Positions 8,043 to 17,599 of a stretch of 64,000 nt of DNA are shown piece after piece. The DNA comes from Microbispora amethystogenes (lineage in GTDB: Bacteria; Actinomycetota; Actinomycetes; Streptosporangiales; Streptosporangiaceae). The stretch lies in assembly GCF_016863015.1 (NCBI RefSeq), contig NZ_BOOB01000038.1, positions 101,491-165,490 of the forward strand, in the 5' to 3' direction. Made by a program: the position numbers and the translations under genes. The notes beneath the pieces were generated by a model. That model ran no database searches. It saw nothing but the letters and a program-made list of their open reading frames with translations, and was not told where the DNA came from. Each line of letters starts with the position of its first letter. Position 1 is the stretch's first letter.

Positions 8043-9023
8043 ATGACACATGAGCTGAATGTGGATGTTCGTCCGGAATATCCAGTCAGTTGGCAGGCGG
8101 CCGCCGTCAACGGCGTCCTCCGTGGCACCATGAAACCGATCTCGGCCCTGCTGGTCCGCAACAACCCGGGGATGGCGGTGGCCAGCCGGCTGATGTGCCT
8201 CGGTGAGCGCGTTCCCGGCATCCTGCCCGGCCATGTGTCCGTCATCCCGGACGGCTTCGGCTCGTGCACCGGAGAGTGGGTGCACGGCGGGCCGTACCTG
8301 GACGAGCGGAAGGTGGTGCTCTACTTCCACGGCGGAGCCTACTTCGTCTGCTCCCCGGCCACCCACCGCCCGATCACCTGGCGGCTGTCGGCCGCCGCGG
8401 GCAGCCCGGTCTTCTCTCTCGACTACCGCCAGGGGCCAGTCCACTCACTCGCCGAGTCGCTGGCCGACGCGCTCGAGGCGTACGAGTCCCTGCTCGACCT
8501 CGGGTACGCCGCCAAGGACATCCTGCTGGCAGGAGACTCCGCCGGGGGTCACCTCACCCTGGCGACTCTGCTGGCCCTGCGCGACCGGGACATGCCCCTG
8601 CCCGCCGCCGGTGTATGCGTCTCCCCCTGGACCGACCTCAGCGAGAGCCGCCGCCGCGTCAACGTATGGTCCGACCCCATGCTCCCCGCGAGCCGCGTCG
8701 ACTGGCTGGCCCGCCGCTGGACCGACGGCCTCGACTGCCGCGACCCCCTCGTGTCCCCCGTCTACGGCGACTACACCGGCATCCCCCCGTTGATGATCGT
8801 CACGGGCTCCACCGAGGTCCTGCGCGACGAGGCCCGCCGCGTCGCCCTCAGCGCCCGGGAGAACGGCGTGCAGGTGACCTACGAGGAGTGGACCCGCATG
8901 CCGCACATCTTCCCCCTCCTCGCCGACGTCCTCCCCGAAGGCCGCCTGTTCTTCGAGCACGTCTCCCGCTTCCTCGGCGCCGTCCGCGACCACCACGCCA
9001 CCACCACCGCCGAGGCCGCCTGA
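8043..9023 (+). CDS. Alpha/beta hydrolase, hormone-sensitive-lipase (type IV) family
   Basis: Cytoplasmic esterase/lipase, 326 aa. Oxyanion-hole motif FHGGAY near residue 100, nucleophile elbow GDSAGG near 165, a DEARR acidic region and the C-terminal His in MPHIFPLL give the family's catalytic set. ATG 8043 follows a strong TAGGAGG ribosome site. It probably hydrolyses short- to medium-chain acyl esters; the exact substrate is unknown. Two palindromes precede it, and the shared operator with an acyl-CoA dehydrogenase gene points to fatty-acid use (inference). Confidence 0.92.
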   Translation: MTHELNVDVRPEYPVSWQAAAVNGVLRGTMKPISALLVRNNPGMAVASRLMCLGERVPGILPGHVSVIPDGFGSCTGEWVHGGPYLDERKVVLYFHGGAYFVCSPATHRPITWRLSAAAGSPVFSLDYRQGPVHSLAESLADALEAYESLLDLGYAAKDILLAGDSAGGHLTLATLLALRDRDMPLPAAGVCVSPWTDLSESRRRVNVWSDPMLPASRVDWLARRWTDGLDCRDPLVSPVYGDYTGIPPLMIVTGSTEVLRDEARRVALSARENGVQVTYEEWTRMPHIFPLLADVLPEGRLFFEHVSRFLGAVRDHHATTTAEAA

Positions 9024-9168
9024 CCGACCAGGGATCAGGGGCTCCAGTGGCCGTACAGGTACGCGTGCCGTTGACGTCCGGAAGGCCGTCGTAGTCATTC
9101 CGGGTTGTCCGAGCCGTGCCCGTTCCCCGATGATCAGTACGTCGGGTGAGGCGCGCCGAAGGGCAACG

Positions 9169-10518
9169 ATGAAGGCATTGCTTGTTTTCCTGTGCGTCGC
9201 CGCGGTGAGCGCGTTCGGCGCGGTCCTCCTGTTGTTACGAAGCTCGGCGGACAGTGGCCGGGTGCCCGTCGCCTCGGGCTCCAGCGTCACGGCGGTGGCC
9301 TCACCCGTGACCCCGAAGAGCGTGCCGACCCGGAAGAGCGTGCTGCTCGATGCCGAAGGCGCCGTCATCGAGGAGTTCTCCGGCGACTGCGCGGGCAGCG
9401 CGCACCCCTACCTCTGCCGGTACGTCAGCGAGCGGCTTCTCGCCGAGGACCCGCGGCTGCTCACCCGTGACGGCCTGACGATCCGTACGACGATCGACCA
9501 GCGGCTCCAGCGGGCGGCCCAGCAGGCCGTCGACGCGTACGTCGATCGCGACGACCCACAGCTCGCCACCCAGGTGATGATCGCGCCGGGCGAAGGCGTC
9601 ATCAGGGCCATGGCCGCCAGCCACGACGCCGGCGACGGGCCCGCCTTCCAGCAGGGCACGACGTCGATGCCCTACACCCTGGCAGCCGCACTCGCCGCCG
9701 GCCTGCGGTACGGCGACGGCTTCGCCGTCTCGGACGAGTACCAGGCCCAGGGCTACGCGACGCTCAAGAACTGCGCGGGCCAGGGCGCCGCCGAACCGAC
9801 TGTCGTCATCCACAATCGGGAGAAGGGCGGGAAACGGTTCGTCACCCTGCGGTCGGGCACCCGCGGCGCGGTCAACACCTTCTACCTGCGCCTGCAGGAG
9901 AAGGTCGGCCTGTGCGAGACCGTCAGCATGGCCAAAGGGCTCGGGCTCAGGAGCGCCGACGGAAAACCGCTCCGGGAGATAGAGCCGTTCACGTTGGGTC
10001 TCACCGACGCCGATCCCGTCTCGGTGGCCAATTCCTACGCGAGCCTCGCCGCCCGTGGCCGATTCTGCGAGCCGATGGTGATCACGGAGATCCGTGACGG
10101 CTCGGGCACCACGCGCTCCTTCCCGCCGCAGTGCCGGCAGGTCCTGGACCCGGTAGTCGCCGACGCGGTCACCGGAGTGCTGTCGGATGTCCTGGCGAAC
10201 AGCAGGCTCAAGGGCATCGGCCGCGAGGCGGCGGGTATGCCCGGCGAGGGCGACCAGCACCGCTCCGCCTGGTACGCCGGTTACACCCCCGACCTGGCCT
10301 CGGCCGTCAGCCTCGGCGACCCTCGCGGCGCTATTCGGTATCCCCTGGTCGACGTCACCATGGGCGGCCACCGCTATCGGCAGGTGGACGGTACGTCGGT
10401 TCCCGGCCTGATCTGGAAACAGGCGATGACCGAGGCGGCGCGGGGGACCCGGGAGACCCGCTTCACCCGCCCGGACATGCGGCGCTTCGGCGGCTGCCAC
10501 GACGCCTGCCCGAACTGA
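9169..10518 (+). CDS. Penicillin-binding-protein-like transpeptidase, catalytic motifs lost
   Basis: Membrane-anchored extracytoplasmic protein, 449 aa: hydrophobic anchor 3-23, a short linker, then a class A PBP-type transpeptidase domain from about 100 (LTIRTTIDQRLQRAAQQAV) to 420 (GLIWKQAM). No glycosyltransferase domain is present. Family landmarks align, but the three active-site motifs do not: GSTFK is G-T-T-S-M (Thr164, Met167), SxN is A-V-N (234-236) and KTG is M-P-G (357-359). It should not acylate penicillin or cross-link peptidoglycan, so a binding or scaffold role is likelier. ATG 9169 chosen for GAAGGG and the anchor; ATG 9130 is the alternative. The 3' end overlaps jetD by 56 bp. 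Confidence 0.85.
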   Translation: MKALLVFLCVAAVSAFGAVLLLLRSSADSGRVPVASGSSVTAVASPVTPKSVPTRKSVLLDAEGAVIEEFSGDCAGSAHPYLCRYVSERLLAEDPRLLTRDGLTIRTTIDQRLQRAAQQAVDAYVDRDDPQLATQVMIAPGEGVIRAMAASHDAGDGPAFQQGTTSMPYTLAAALAAGLRYGDGFAVSDEYQAQGYATLKNCAGQGAAEPTVVIHNREKGGKRFVTLRSGTRGAVNTFYLRLQEKVGLCETVSMAKGLGLRSADGKPLREIEPFTLGLTDADPVSVANSYASLAARGRFCEPMVITEIRDGSGTTRSFPPQCRQVLDPVVADAVTGVLSDVLANSRLKGIGREAAGMPGEGDQHRSAWYAGYTPDLASAVSLGDPRGAIRYPLVDVTMGGHRYRQVDGTSVPGLIWKQAMTEAARGTRETRFTRPDMRRFGGCHDACPN

Positions 10519-11749
10519 CCGCCTGGCTTTTCAGGATCTGTAGCAGTCGGGTTGCGGCGTGGGTGAGAGGGATGGCTTCCTGCTCGATCCGGCGGAACGG
10601 GGTGGAGCCTGCGGTTGCGATGGTGTTGTACGCGAGGCTCTCGGCTTCGGTGAGGTGCGGGAGGTTCGCCGGTGACGGCTTGATGGGGCGGCCTGCCTTG
10701 TCGTGGTTGACGCCGTGCTCGGAGTAGTGGTGCAGGTCGGTGGCGTCCATGAGGATGGAGGTGACGGGCTTCGGCGGCGCGCCGTCGGGGGTGGGTTCGG
10801 CCAGTGTGGCGCGGAACTGGTCGAGGATCGTGTAGCCGTCCGCGTCGATGTCGCCCCAGTAGACGACATGGTCCGCCGCGCGGATCCACGGCACGTTCGC
10901 GAGCAGGGAAGCTGCGGCCTTGCCGCCGCCCTCGACCACGATCGTGTCCTTGACCGGCGGGAACCAGAGGCGGGAGTCGCGGTTCTCGACCACGAGGACC
11001 ACGCGTGGGCGGTAGGCGATGTCGTGCACGTCACCGGTGGTCCAGGCGTCGTGCCTGCGGCGGCCGGACGCAGTGTGGTCAGGGTCGACGTAGGTCAGGT
11101 GCATGACGGTCAGCCGGGGCCGGACTTCCCCTCTTACATCGCGTCCGGCGACGTCGCGCAGTAGTGCGCCGTGTGTGTCGAGCCATTTGGTGTGCATGCC
11201 GGGGACCGGGAGTTGCCGCAGGGTCCAGGTGCCGGCGTCGGGGTGCCGGCGTAGCCAGGTCACGGCACTGACCAGAACCTCCATGTCGACGGCCGGAAGA
11301 CGGCAGACAGCCCGGAGCGTGGCCGGGGTGAGGATCGCTCCGGCGGACCGCAGCGCCGACGCGAGCGCACGGGCACGGTCGATGTCCACGGCCAGAGGTT
11401 CGGCACCGGTACGGGTGTCGGCCATGAGCGAGACGGCGCCGTCCAGGTCCGCGATGAGTGTGGCGGGGAAGTCGCCGGTGACTCCTCGGATGGTGACCGC
11501 CTTGCGGACGAGTTCCACACCGGTGGGGAGCCGGCCGGCGAACTCGCGCCACTGCATGTGCCACTCGTGCCAGGCGGCGTGCCCGAGCCGCTCGACGGCC
11601 TTGCCCGTCGACACGCCGGGGCGTAGTGGAACGGAGAACATGACCTGGTCGCCGACACCGAGGCCGGCGCACACGGCTTCCGCCCATTTCTGGACGATCT
11701 TGCGGCGGACGGCCACGACGGCGTCCTTCGGGGTGACGAGTACGCTCAT
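10463..11749 (-). CDS. jetD: Wadjet JetD, TOPRIM-type nuclease subunit
   Basis: Nuclease of the Wadjet anti-plasmid complex, 428 aa. The N-terminal DUF3322-type region (1-210) contains the RLP.GVELV.KAVT segment. The C-terminal DUF2220/TOPRIM-like domain has Glu255 in VVLVVENRDS and the acidic pair in YWGDIDADGY (Asp300, Asp302), so the cleavage site looks intact. In known systems JetD cuts circular DNA extruded by JetABC. ATG 11749 overlaps the jetC stop (ATGA). The basic last 20 residues overlap the convergent PBP-like gene by 56 bp. Confidence 0.93.
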   Translation of the reverse strand: MSVLVTPKDAVVAVRRKIVQKWAEAVCAGLGVGDQVMFSVPLRPGVSTGKAVERLGHAAWHEWHMQWREFAGRLPTGVELVRKAVTIRGVTGDFPATLIADLDGAVSLMADTRTGAEPLAVDIDRARALASALRSAGAILTPATLRAVCRLPAVDMEVLVSAVTWLRRHPDAGTWTLRQLPVPGMHTKWLDTHGALLRDVAGRDVRGEVRPRLTVMHLTYVDPDHTASGRRRHDAWTTGDVHDIAYRPRVVLVVENRDSRLWFPPVKDTIVVEGGGKAAASLLANVPWIRAADHVVYWGDIDADGYTILDQFRATLAEPTPDGAPPKPVTSILMDATDLHHYSEHGVNHDKAGRPIKPSPANLPHLTEAESLAYNTIATAGSTPFRRIEQEAIPLTHAATRLLQILKSQAVSSGRRRGSRRSAACPGG

Positions 11750-14700
11750 GCGTCCGGAACACCGACCAGAGGTTTCGCCCAGGACCGGCCTTGGGAGTTC
11801 TTGAGAATCAGATACTCCGCGTCCACATGCGGCTCGATCGCGCTGTGCTTGTCGTTGGGGGCGCCGATGATGAGCTGAAAGCCGAGACCACGCCACGCGC
11901 CGATGGCCCGGCCGGTGAAGTGCGCGTCCGCCTTGATCAGCGCCTCGTCGAGGAAGACGGGGGCGTAGCGGGGGCGGTCGGCACCCGCGTCGCCCAGTTG
12001 GTACCGCAGTGCGGCCCCGACGATGAACGCGACCAGTTCCTGCGATTCGCCGCCGGACTTCTCGCCGATGTGGTCGTACACGGCGACGTGTCCACCCTCG
12101 AGATCGCGTTTCTCGGCACTGATCCGGACATGGTTGCGCACGTCGACGAGGTCGGCGAAGTCGGGCGCGGTGCGTCGGATGCGGTCGATCACCTTGGCCA
12201 TCCGGTGATAGGCGCGTTCCCGGTCCTCGTCCGTCGCCGCCTGGTCGATGAAGGCGCGTACTTCCCGCAGTTCCTTGCGGAACCGGGCACGCACCGTGGA
12301 GTGGCTCTCCTGCGGGTCGATGCGCAGCCGGTGCTTGTCGTCGGCGAACGGCAGTTCGGCGAGGATGCGGTTGACCGGGTCGATCCGGTCGCGGATCTCC
12401 CGGACAGCGGCGGCGAGCTCGCTGTCCAGGCCGGTCAGGTCGTTGCCGGACAGTTTGAGCAGACTGTCCCGCCACTCGATCTCCAGTTCGTGCAGCCCGC
12501 TGGTCTCCAGGTCGGTGAGCAGGCGATCGAAGTCGCGGTACGAGTTGTCCGCGTCGATGCCGAGGTTCGGGTTCGGCCAGCGCTCGACGAACGTCGAGAA
12601 CGTGTCGAGCAGCGCCTTCTTCGACCTGCCGATCGTCTCCGCCGCGGACTGCCTGTCGGCGCGGAGCCGCTCGGTGGCCCGTTTCACCGCCGCGTCGAAC
12701 TCCGCGAGCGCCCCCGCCGGGGCGGTGCCGTCCGGGTCGCTGTCGAACAGTGCCTCCAGGTAGGCCCGATGCTCCTGACTGACATCGGCGCCTGTCTCCG
12801 CGGCCGTGTCGAGTGCCTGCTGTGCGCGGTCCACCTCGTCGACGGTCTCCTGCCAGGACCCACCGAGTGTCCTTACGTTGTCCTTCTGCCGGCCGACGCG
12901 TTCGGTCAGTTCCCTGACCCGCTCCTTGAGCTCGTCCAACTGGCCCTGCAGCTGGTCGATCTTCGGGTTGCCGGCGCGGACCTCCTCGACGACACGGTTC
13001 CAGCGGTCCCGTTCCGCTGTGACGGAGTCGACGTCCACCTGGTCCCAGGACAACTCGGTCAGGGTCTGGTAGGCCATGCGTCTGGTTTCGACCGAGTTGA
13101 GGCCCTCCTCCGCCTTCGCCACCCAGGCGACAGCATCGTCACGGCGTTCCCGCGCAAGGCTCATCCGGTTCTCAAGGTCGGCGAGCAACCTGGTGTTGGT
13201 GAAACCGAGCAGGTTGGCGCGGCCGTGGCCGCCGTGCGCACCCCGGCCCCTTTCCGACGTCTGGCCAGTGATCGTGAGTGCCTTGGGGTACTGCCCCAGC
13301 AGCCTCGGCGTCTCGACGCAGACGAAGTCGAACCGCCGGGCGAGCTCGCTCTTGAGCCAGGGGGTGAACGGCGACGGCCGGAAGTCGAGCCGGCCGGGGA
13401 GCGTTCTGTCGTCCAGCCCCACCTCGTCGCGCAGGCCGGTACGCACCCCTTCGAAATGGATACGCCGTGCGGTCGGCACCGCGTTGATCGCCTCGCGGAA
13501 CGAGTTCAGCCGGCCGATGTCGATCAGCATCCGCGTGGCGAACCCGCCGAGCGCCAGGTTGAACGCCTCGCGCCACGGCTCGAACTCCGTCCGCACCTCG
13601 ATCAGCTCGCCGACGAACGGCACGTCGTCCGGGCTGAGCCCGGCCGCCTCGGCCAGCGCCGCGCGCGCCTCATGCAGCTCGGTCGGGATGTTGCCCCGCC
13701 GGTTCTTGACCGCCTTGTGCTCGGCGAGCAACCCGGCCAGCTCGCGGTCGGCGTCCTTCTTCTCCGCCATCGCCTCGGCGAACTCGTTCTGGACGGCCCT
13801 CCTGGCGTCGGTGTCGGCCAGGGACCGGCGCGCCGTCTCGACCAGTGCGGCGAAGTCCTCCCCGGTCGACACGCCGGCGCCGATCGTGGCGAGAGTCCGG
13901 TCCAGCCGCTCCCGCGAGCGTTCGACATCGGCCAGTCGCTGCTCCACGCCGCGGATCTCACGGAGTGCGGTGTCCAGACGGTCACCACCGGACGCACGAA
14001 GCGTGTCAGCCACCCCATCACGCTGTATTTCGGTCGTCTTGACCAGGGCGGTGGTCTCCGACAGTTCCTCCTCGGCTCGGCGGCGCCGATCGGCCAGGTC
14101 CTTCTCGGCGGCGCGCAGCAGGTCGAGCCGGCGTTCATGACGCCACAACGCGGCAGGGGACGACGTGTCGGTGAACGATCCGACCTCGTCGATGAGGCGC
14201 GACCGGTCCAGTGCCTCGTCGATGGTGCGCCGGTGCTCGCGGATCGGGGTCAGCGCCTTCACCTGCTGGCGTGCGGTGATCATCCTGGTCCGGGTGCCGG
14301 ACAGCTCGTCGAACTGCTGCACCACCGCGTCCGCCGTGGCCAGTGTGGACGGCTCCTCAAGGACCATCGTCTTGTACAGGGCGTCGACGGTGGTGATCTG
14401 CTGACCGGCCTGGATCCGGCCCAGCAGCGCGACCGCCTTGTGCCCGTCGCCCGCGGCGCCGATGCCGAGCGCGGTGTGGAGACGCGCGGTGAAATCACGG
14501 TCGGTCTCGCACCACTTCAAGCCGGTCGCCTCGACCTCGGTACGGGCGAGCTTCTTGTTCGCCGGGCCTTCCAGCGTGCGCAGATCGTACGAGTGGTCAC
14601 AGGTGGCGCGCACCGGGACGACTTCGTCGAGGCTGCGGGCGGCTGACGGGACGTACCAGGCCCGGAGCGCGGTGAACACGGCGCCGGTGCGGTCGGCCCA

Positions 14701-15090
14701 CGTCATCGCGATGGCGGACCAGGTGTCGCGGCCGTCCCCACGCAGCACCCTCGACTTGGTCTCGCCGTCGCTCCGGGACTCGTCGAGCTTGCCGCGCGCG
14801 TAGGAGAGGATGTTGCGCTGGTCCTTCCCCCGTGGCCTGCCGACGACACCGCCGTTGGACGCCCCGTTGAAGGGAGTCGTGTGCGGCATGAGCAACGCGA
14901 TGTAGGAATCCATCAGCGTCGACTTGCCGGATCCGGAACCACCGCTGAGCAGGGTGGCGCCGGGTGCGAGCCGCAGGTGGTGATATCCGTCGTAGCCGCC
15001 CCAGTTGACCAGTTGCAGGTCGCGCGCCACCCACTGCTGACCGCGTGACGCCGCAGGGATCAACCCGAACAGCGTGTCGATCATGCTCAC
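11746..15090 (-). CDS. jetC: Wadjet JetC, SMC-like ATPase
   Basis: SMC/MukB-like motor of Wadjet, 1114 aa. Walker [10 protein letters not shown] at 50-58; long charged coiled-coil stretches from about 270-470 and 640-870, separated by a hinge-like region; then signature KSGGESQEL and Walker [14 protein letters not shown] near the C-terminus. This is the COG4913 layout and length. The GTG at 15090 overlaps the jetB stop (GTGA); ATG 15084 is a possible internal start. The complex is thought to extrude loops and recognise small circular DNA. A 951-codon antisense frame across this gene is a high-GC shadow. Confidence 0.94.
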   Translation of the reverse strand: MSMIDTLFGLIPAASRGQQWVARDLQLVNWGGYDGYHHLRLAPGATLLSGGSGSGKSTLMDSYIALLMPHTTPFNGASNGGVVGRPRGKDQRNILSYARGKLDESRSDGETKSRVLRGDGRDTWSAIAMTWADRTGAVFTALRAWYVPSAARSLDEVVPVRATCDHSYDLRTLEGPANKKLARTEVEATGLKWCETDRDFTARLHTALGIGAAGDGHKAVALLGRIQAGQQITTVDALYKTMVLEEPSTLATADAVVQQFDELSGTRTRMITARQQVKALTPIREHRRTIDEALDRSRLIDEVGSFTDTSSPAALWRHERRLDLLRAAEKDLADRRRRAEEELSETTALVKTTEIQRDGVADTLRASGGDRLDTALREIRGVEQRLADVERSRERLDRTLATIGAGVSTGEDFAALVETARRSLADTDARRAVQNEFAEAMAEKKDADRELAGLLAEHKAVKNRRGNIPTELHEARAALAEAAGLSPDDVPFVGELIEVRTEFEPWREAFNLALGGFATRMLIDIGRLNSFREAINAVPTARRIHFEGVRTGLRDEVGLDDRTLPGRLDFRPSPFTPWLKSELARRFDFVCVETPRLLGQYPKALTITGQTSERGRGAHGGHGRANLLGFTNTRLLADLENRMSLARERRDDAVAWVAKAEEGLNSVETRRMAYQTLTELSWDQVDVDSVTAERDRWNRVVEEVRAGNPKIDQLQGQLDELKERVRELTERVGRQKDNVRTLGGSWQETVDEVDRAQQALDTAAETGADVSQEHRAYLEALFDSDPDGTAPAGALAEFDAAVKRATERLRADRQSAAETIGRSKKALLDTFSTFVERWPNPNLGIDADNSYRDFDRLLTDLETSGLHELEIEWRDSLLKLSGNDLTGLDSELAAAVREIRDRIDPVNRILAELPFADDKHRLRIDPQESHSTVRARFRKELREVRAFIDQAATDEDRERAYHRMAKVIDRIRRTAPDFADLVDVRNHVRISAEKRDLEGGHVAVYDHIGEKSGGESQELVAFIVGAALRYQLGDAGADRPRYAPVFLDEALIKADAHFTGRAIGAWRGLGFQLIIGAPNDKHSAIEPHVDAEYLILKNSQGRSWAKPLVGVPDA

Positions 15091-15758
15091 GTCGTGGCCT
15101 CGTTCCGTTCGCGCAACCACTGCTCCAGTTCGGCGAGCTTCGCGGTGCTCAGCACGACCTCCACCATCGGGGTGATCCGGTACCGGCCCGCGGAATCCTC
15201 CGTGAGCAGACCTTCGGTGACGAGCCGTTGCACCGCGGTGCGGACCTCCTGCTGGCCGCGGGCCACATTGTGGTCCTTCGGATCGAAGTAGGTCAGCACG
15301 GTCTGCTCCAGCTCCTCGATGTCCACCCGTGCGGACGCCTCACCCGTGCCGCGTTCCCGTTGGAAGACGGTCCGCAGGTGCACCAGCACCAGGGTCTCGG
15401 CCCGGGTGTAGGGGTCGTCCTTGAGCAGGATCGGCACGTCCAGCTCCACCGAGCGCACCTGCTGCTTGTAGGCGACACCCCGGTCGTGGTCGACCACGAG
15501 ACGGACGAACAGGTCGTGCATCCGCGACTCGATGATCTGCTGGTTCTCCAGCAGCGTGCGCCACTGCGCGGAGTTCTTCTCCGCCAGCAGGAACTTGCGC
15601 CGCAACAGCTGGACCAGCACCCGCCGCACGTCCGCGTCCAGGGTGCCCGCGTCGCCGGCGAACAACTCGGCCGGATCGTCCTCCATCGAGATCGGTTCGA
15701 TGAACCCGGCCCGCGTGTCCGCCGGCCAGCCGTCGTCGGCGCCGTCCGGCTCACTCAT
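15087..15758 (-). CDS. jetB: Wadjet JetB, kleisin-associated (DUF4194) subunit
   Basis: KITE-like subunit of Wadjet, 223 aa, DUF4194 type. An acidic N-terminus (about 1-35) is followed by two winged-helix-like parts, with [18 protein letters not shown] and the C-terminal [27 protein letters not shown]. It bridges the kleisin JetA and JetC. ATG 15758 lies 8 nt inside the end of jetA, and the stop overlaps jetC by 4 nt, so all four genes are coupled. Confidence 0.92.
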   Translation of the reverse strand: MSEPDGADDGWPADTRAGFIEPISMEDDPAELFAGDAGTLDADVRRVLVQLLRRKFLLAEKNSAQWRTLLENQQIIESRMHDLFVRLVVDHDRGVAYKQQVRSVELDVPILLKDDPYTRAETLVLVHLRTVFQRERGTGEASARVDIEELEQTVLTYFDPKDHNVARGQQEVRTAVQRLVTEGLLTEDSAGRYRITPMVEVVLSTAKLAELEQWLRERNEATT

Positions 15759-17259
15759 CGCCACCGCTCCTGTCCGCGCTCGCCGGGTTCGCCGCCACCA
15801 CACCGCCAAGAGCGAACCGTCGCCGGGTCCGGTCGGGCCGGACCGTGTCGACCACCGCGACCTCGGCCGTCTCGGTCATCCCGGCGTCATGGGCGATCTC
15901 CAGCAGGCCGAGGAGGTCGACCGGACGCCGGATGTCCTCGGCCGCCGCGCGGAACGCGGCCACGACGTCCACGCTCTCCGCGCCGCCCGCGAACGCCGCC
16001 AGGTGCGCGCGCAACTCGGCGTACCGTGGGCCGCCCCATGCCCGGGTGTCCGCGGCCGGCATGTCCTCACCCTCGTCCCATTCCCGCAGCGGCGCGGGCG
16101 GCTGTGGTGGCCGCAGGTCGCTCATCCGCTGCCGCAGGTGCCCGACGTCGGCGACCGGCAGGCGGCGGAGCGGCTCGACGGCCTCGCCGCGTCGTGAACC
16201 GGGAACCCATTTGTGGAGACCGGACATCACGTCCCTCAGGAGTTCGTCCACCTGCCGATCCCGCAGCGGATCGTGGTTGCGTACCTGTGTGGTGATCACA
16301 TGGGATGCCTGCCGCTGCGCGGTCAGCACCTCCTTGACACCCTGCTCGATCCGGCGCGAGATCTCGGTGAGCTCCCGCCGTTGCTGCTCCGGCAGCAGAT
16401 CTGTGAACCGGTGCCGCAGCACCGTGCGCAGCCGGCTCCACAGGTCGTCGATCTGCGCCGGGTCGCCGATCAGACGCAACGCCCCCGCGAACGCACGGCC
16501 TTCCGGTGTCGCGTCCAGGATCCGCTGACCGCGGGCCAGGTACTCGCGAAGCACCTCACCGGTCGGCCGCACGTCGTGCCGCAACTCCGCGACGACGTCG
16601 CGCTGGATGGCTTTGATCGACTCCGCGACACGGGCGAAGTCCGCGGGCAGTTCCCGCGCCAGGTGCAGCACGTTCTCGGCCGCCTCAAGCAGTTGCTCGT
16701 CCTCGACGGTCTCGACGACGCCACCCTGTTCGAGCCGGGTCAGCTCCTTCTGGCGATGCTGGATCTCCTCGTGGAGTCGCGTTATCCGGGCCATCACGTC
16801 CGGGTCGGCGTCCTGCGCGAGCCGCTCGATCGCGTCCAGCAGCGTCCTGACCCGGGACTCCGACACCCGGGTCCGCACTCCGCCGACCCGCCCGGCGACC
16901 TCGAGCGCACCGACGCCGTACGCGGACAGCCGGTACACCTCGACGTCGTCATCGGACACCTGCCGCACCAACCAGCCGGCCTGCACCCACTGCCGGCACA
17001 GGTCCCGTGCGTTCCCGGCGGGCAGCGGCTGGTTGTCCTCGTCGCCGTAGCCCGCGGCCCGCAACTGGTCAAGAGCGTCGTTGATCTCCGCGTGCGCGTC
17101 CGCCACCGCCACCCTCGGCCGCTCCGCGGTGAAGACCATCGCCAGCACCGTCACGACGAACGGCGCGTGCGTCTGGTGGAGCAGGGCGAGCATCGGATTC
17201 TGGAACGCCCGGAGCGCGCCCTGGTAAGCGCCTTCTACACCTCGTGTACCCATCGCCAT
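15751..17259 (-). CDS. jetA: Wadjet JetA, kleisin (DUF3375) subunit
   Basis: First gene of the operon, 502 aa, DUF3375 type: an N-terminal winged-helix region ([21 protein letters not shown]), a middle helical part with coiled coil (about 150-260, [20 protein letters not shown]), and a C-terminal part that in relatives closes the JetC ring. Start uncertain by two codons: ATG 17259 is used, but a TACGCT -10-like element at 17267-17262 would put a leaderless start at ATG 17253. The gene is divergent from a Ser/Thr kinase across a 340-bp gap. Confidence 0.92.
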   Translation of the reverse strand: MAMGTRGVEGAYQGALRAFQNPMLALLHQTHAPFVVTVLAMVFTAERPRVAVADAHAEINDALDQLRAAGYGDEDNQPLPAGNARDLCRQWVQAGWLVRQVSDDDVEVYRLSAYGVGALEVAGRVGGVRTRVSESRVRTLLDAIERLAQDADPDVMARITRLHEEIQHRQKELTRLEQGGVVETVEDEQLLEAAENVLHLARELPADFARVAESIKAIQRDVVAELRHDVRPTGEVLREYLARGQRILDATPEGRAFAGALRLIGDPAQIDDLWSRLRTVLRHRFTDLLPEQQRRELTEISRRIEQGVKEVLTAQRQASHVITTQVRNHDPLRDRQVDELLRDVMSGLHKWVPGSRRGEAVEPLRRLPVADVGHLRQRMSDLRPPQPPAPLREWDEGEDMPAADTRAWGGPRYAELRAHLAAFAGGAESVDVVAAFRAAAEDIRRPVDLLGLLEIAHDAGMTETAEVAVVDTVRPDRTRRRFALGGVVAANPASADRSGGDE

Positions 17260-17599
17260 GTAGCGTACGACCGGGGTACGACACAGGGCGCCTGTGCCGA
17301 GATGTGGTGAGTGCCCCGGCAGGATGCCGGTCCGTCCAGCCAGGCGAGAATCTGGTCGATCATGGCCCGGGATCACACCCGAGCCGGTGGCGGTCTGTGT
17401 CCCGCGATGGCCTCCGAGGAGCCCTGACTGACCGCTTCTGTGACGAATGGGACCTACGTGACCTGGAGCTTTGCTCGCGCCTTACTCTAGGGTGCCATTG
17501 GGCTTACCTCTCATGCCGCTTGTGGTCAGTTGACCGCATGGCCCGTTCCAAACGGCCACAGTGGCTGTGCGGCACTTCCGCGAGAGAGGGAGCTTCCGT
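17260..17599. other. Gap between jetA and kinase genes
   Basis: No convincing gene in these 340 bp. It must hold the jetA promoter and the kinase promoter. Visible elements are CGTAC-N7-GTACG (17264-17280) right before jetA, TACAC-CTC-GTGTA (17236-17248) over the first jetA codons, a TAGGGT -10-like box at 17488-17493, and GGTCA-GT-TGACC (17524-17535). None can be assigned to a known protein. Confidence 0.5.

Noticed and set aside
9169..10518. Functional class A penicillin-binding protein
   Set aside because: No glycosyltransferase domain and all three transpeptidase motifs altered.
11791..14646. Long 951-codon open frame on the plus strand across jetC
   Set aside because: It is antisense to a conserved SMC-like gene with intact motifs; its sequence is Arg/Gly/Val/Leu-rich without domains, as expected for a third-position GC shadow.
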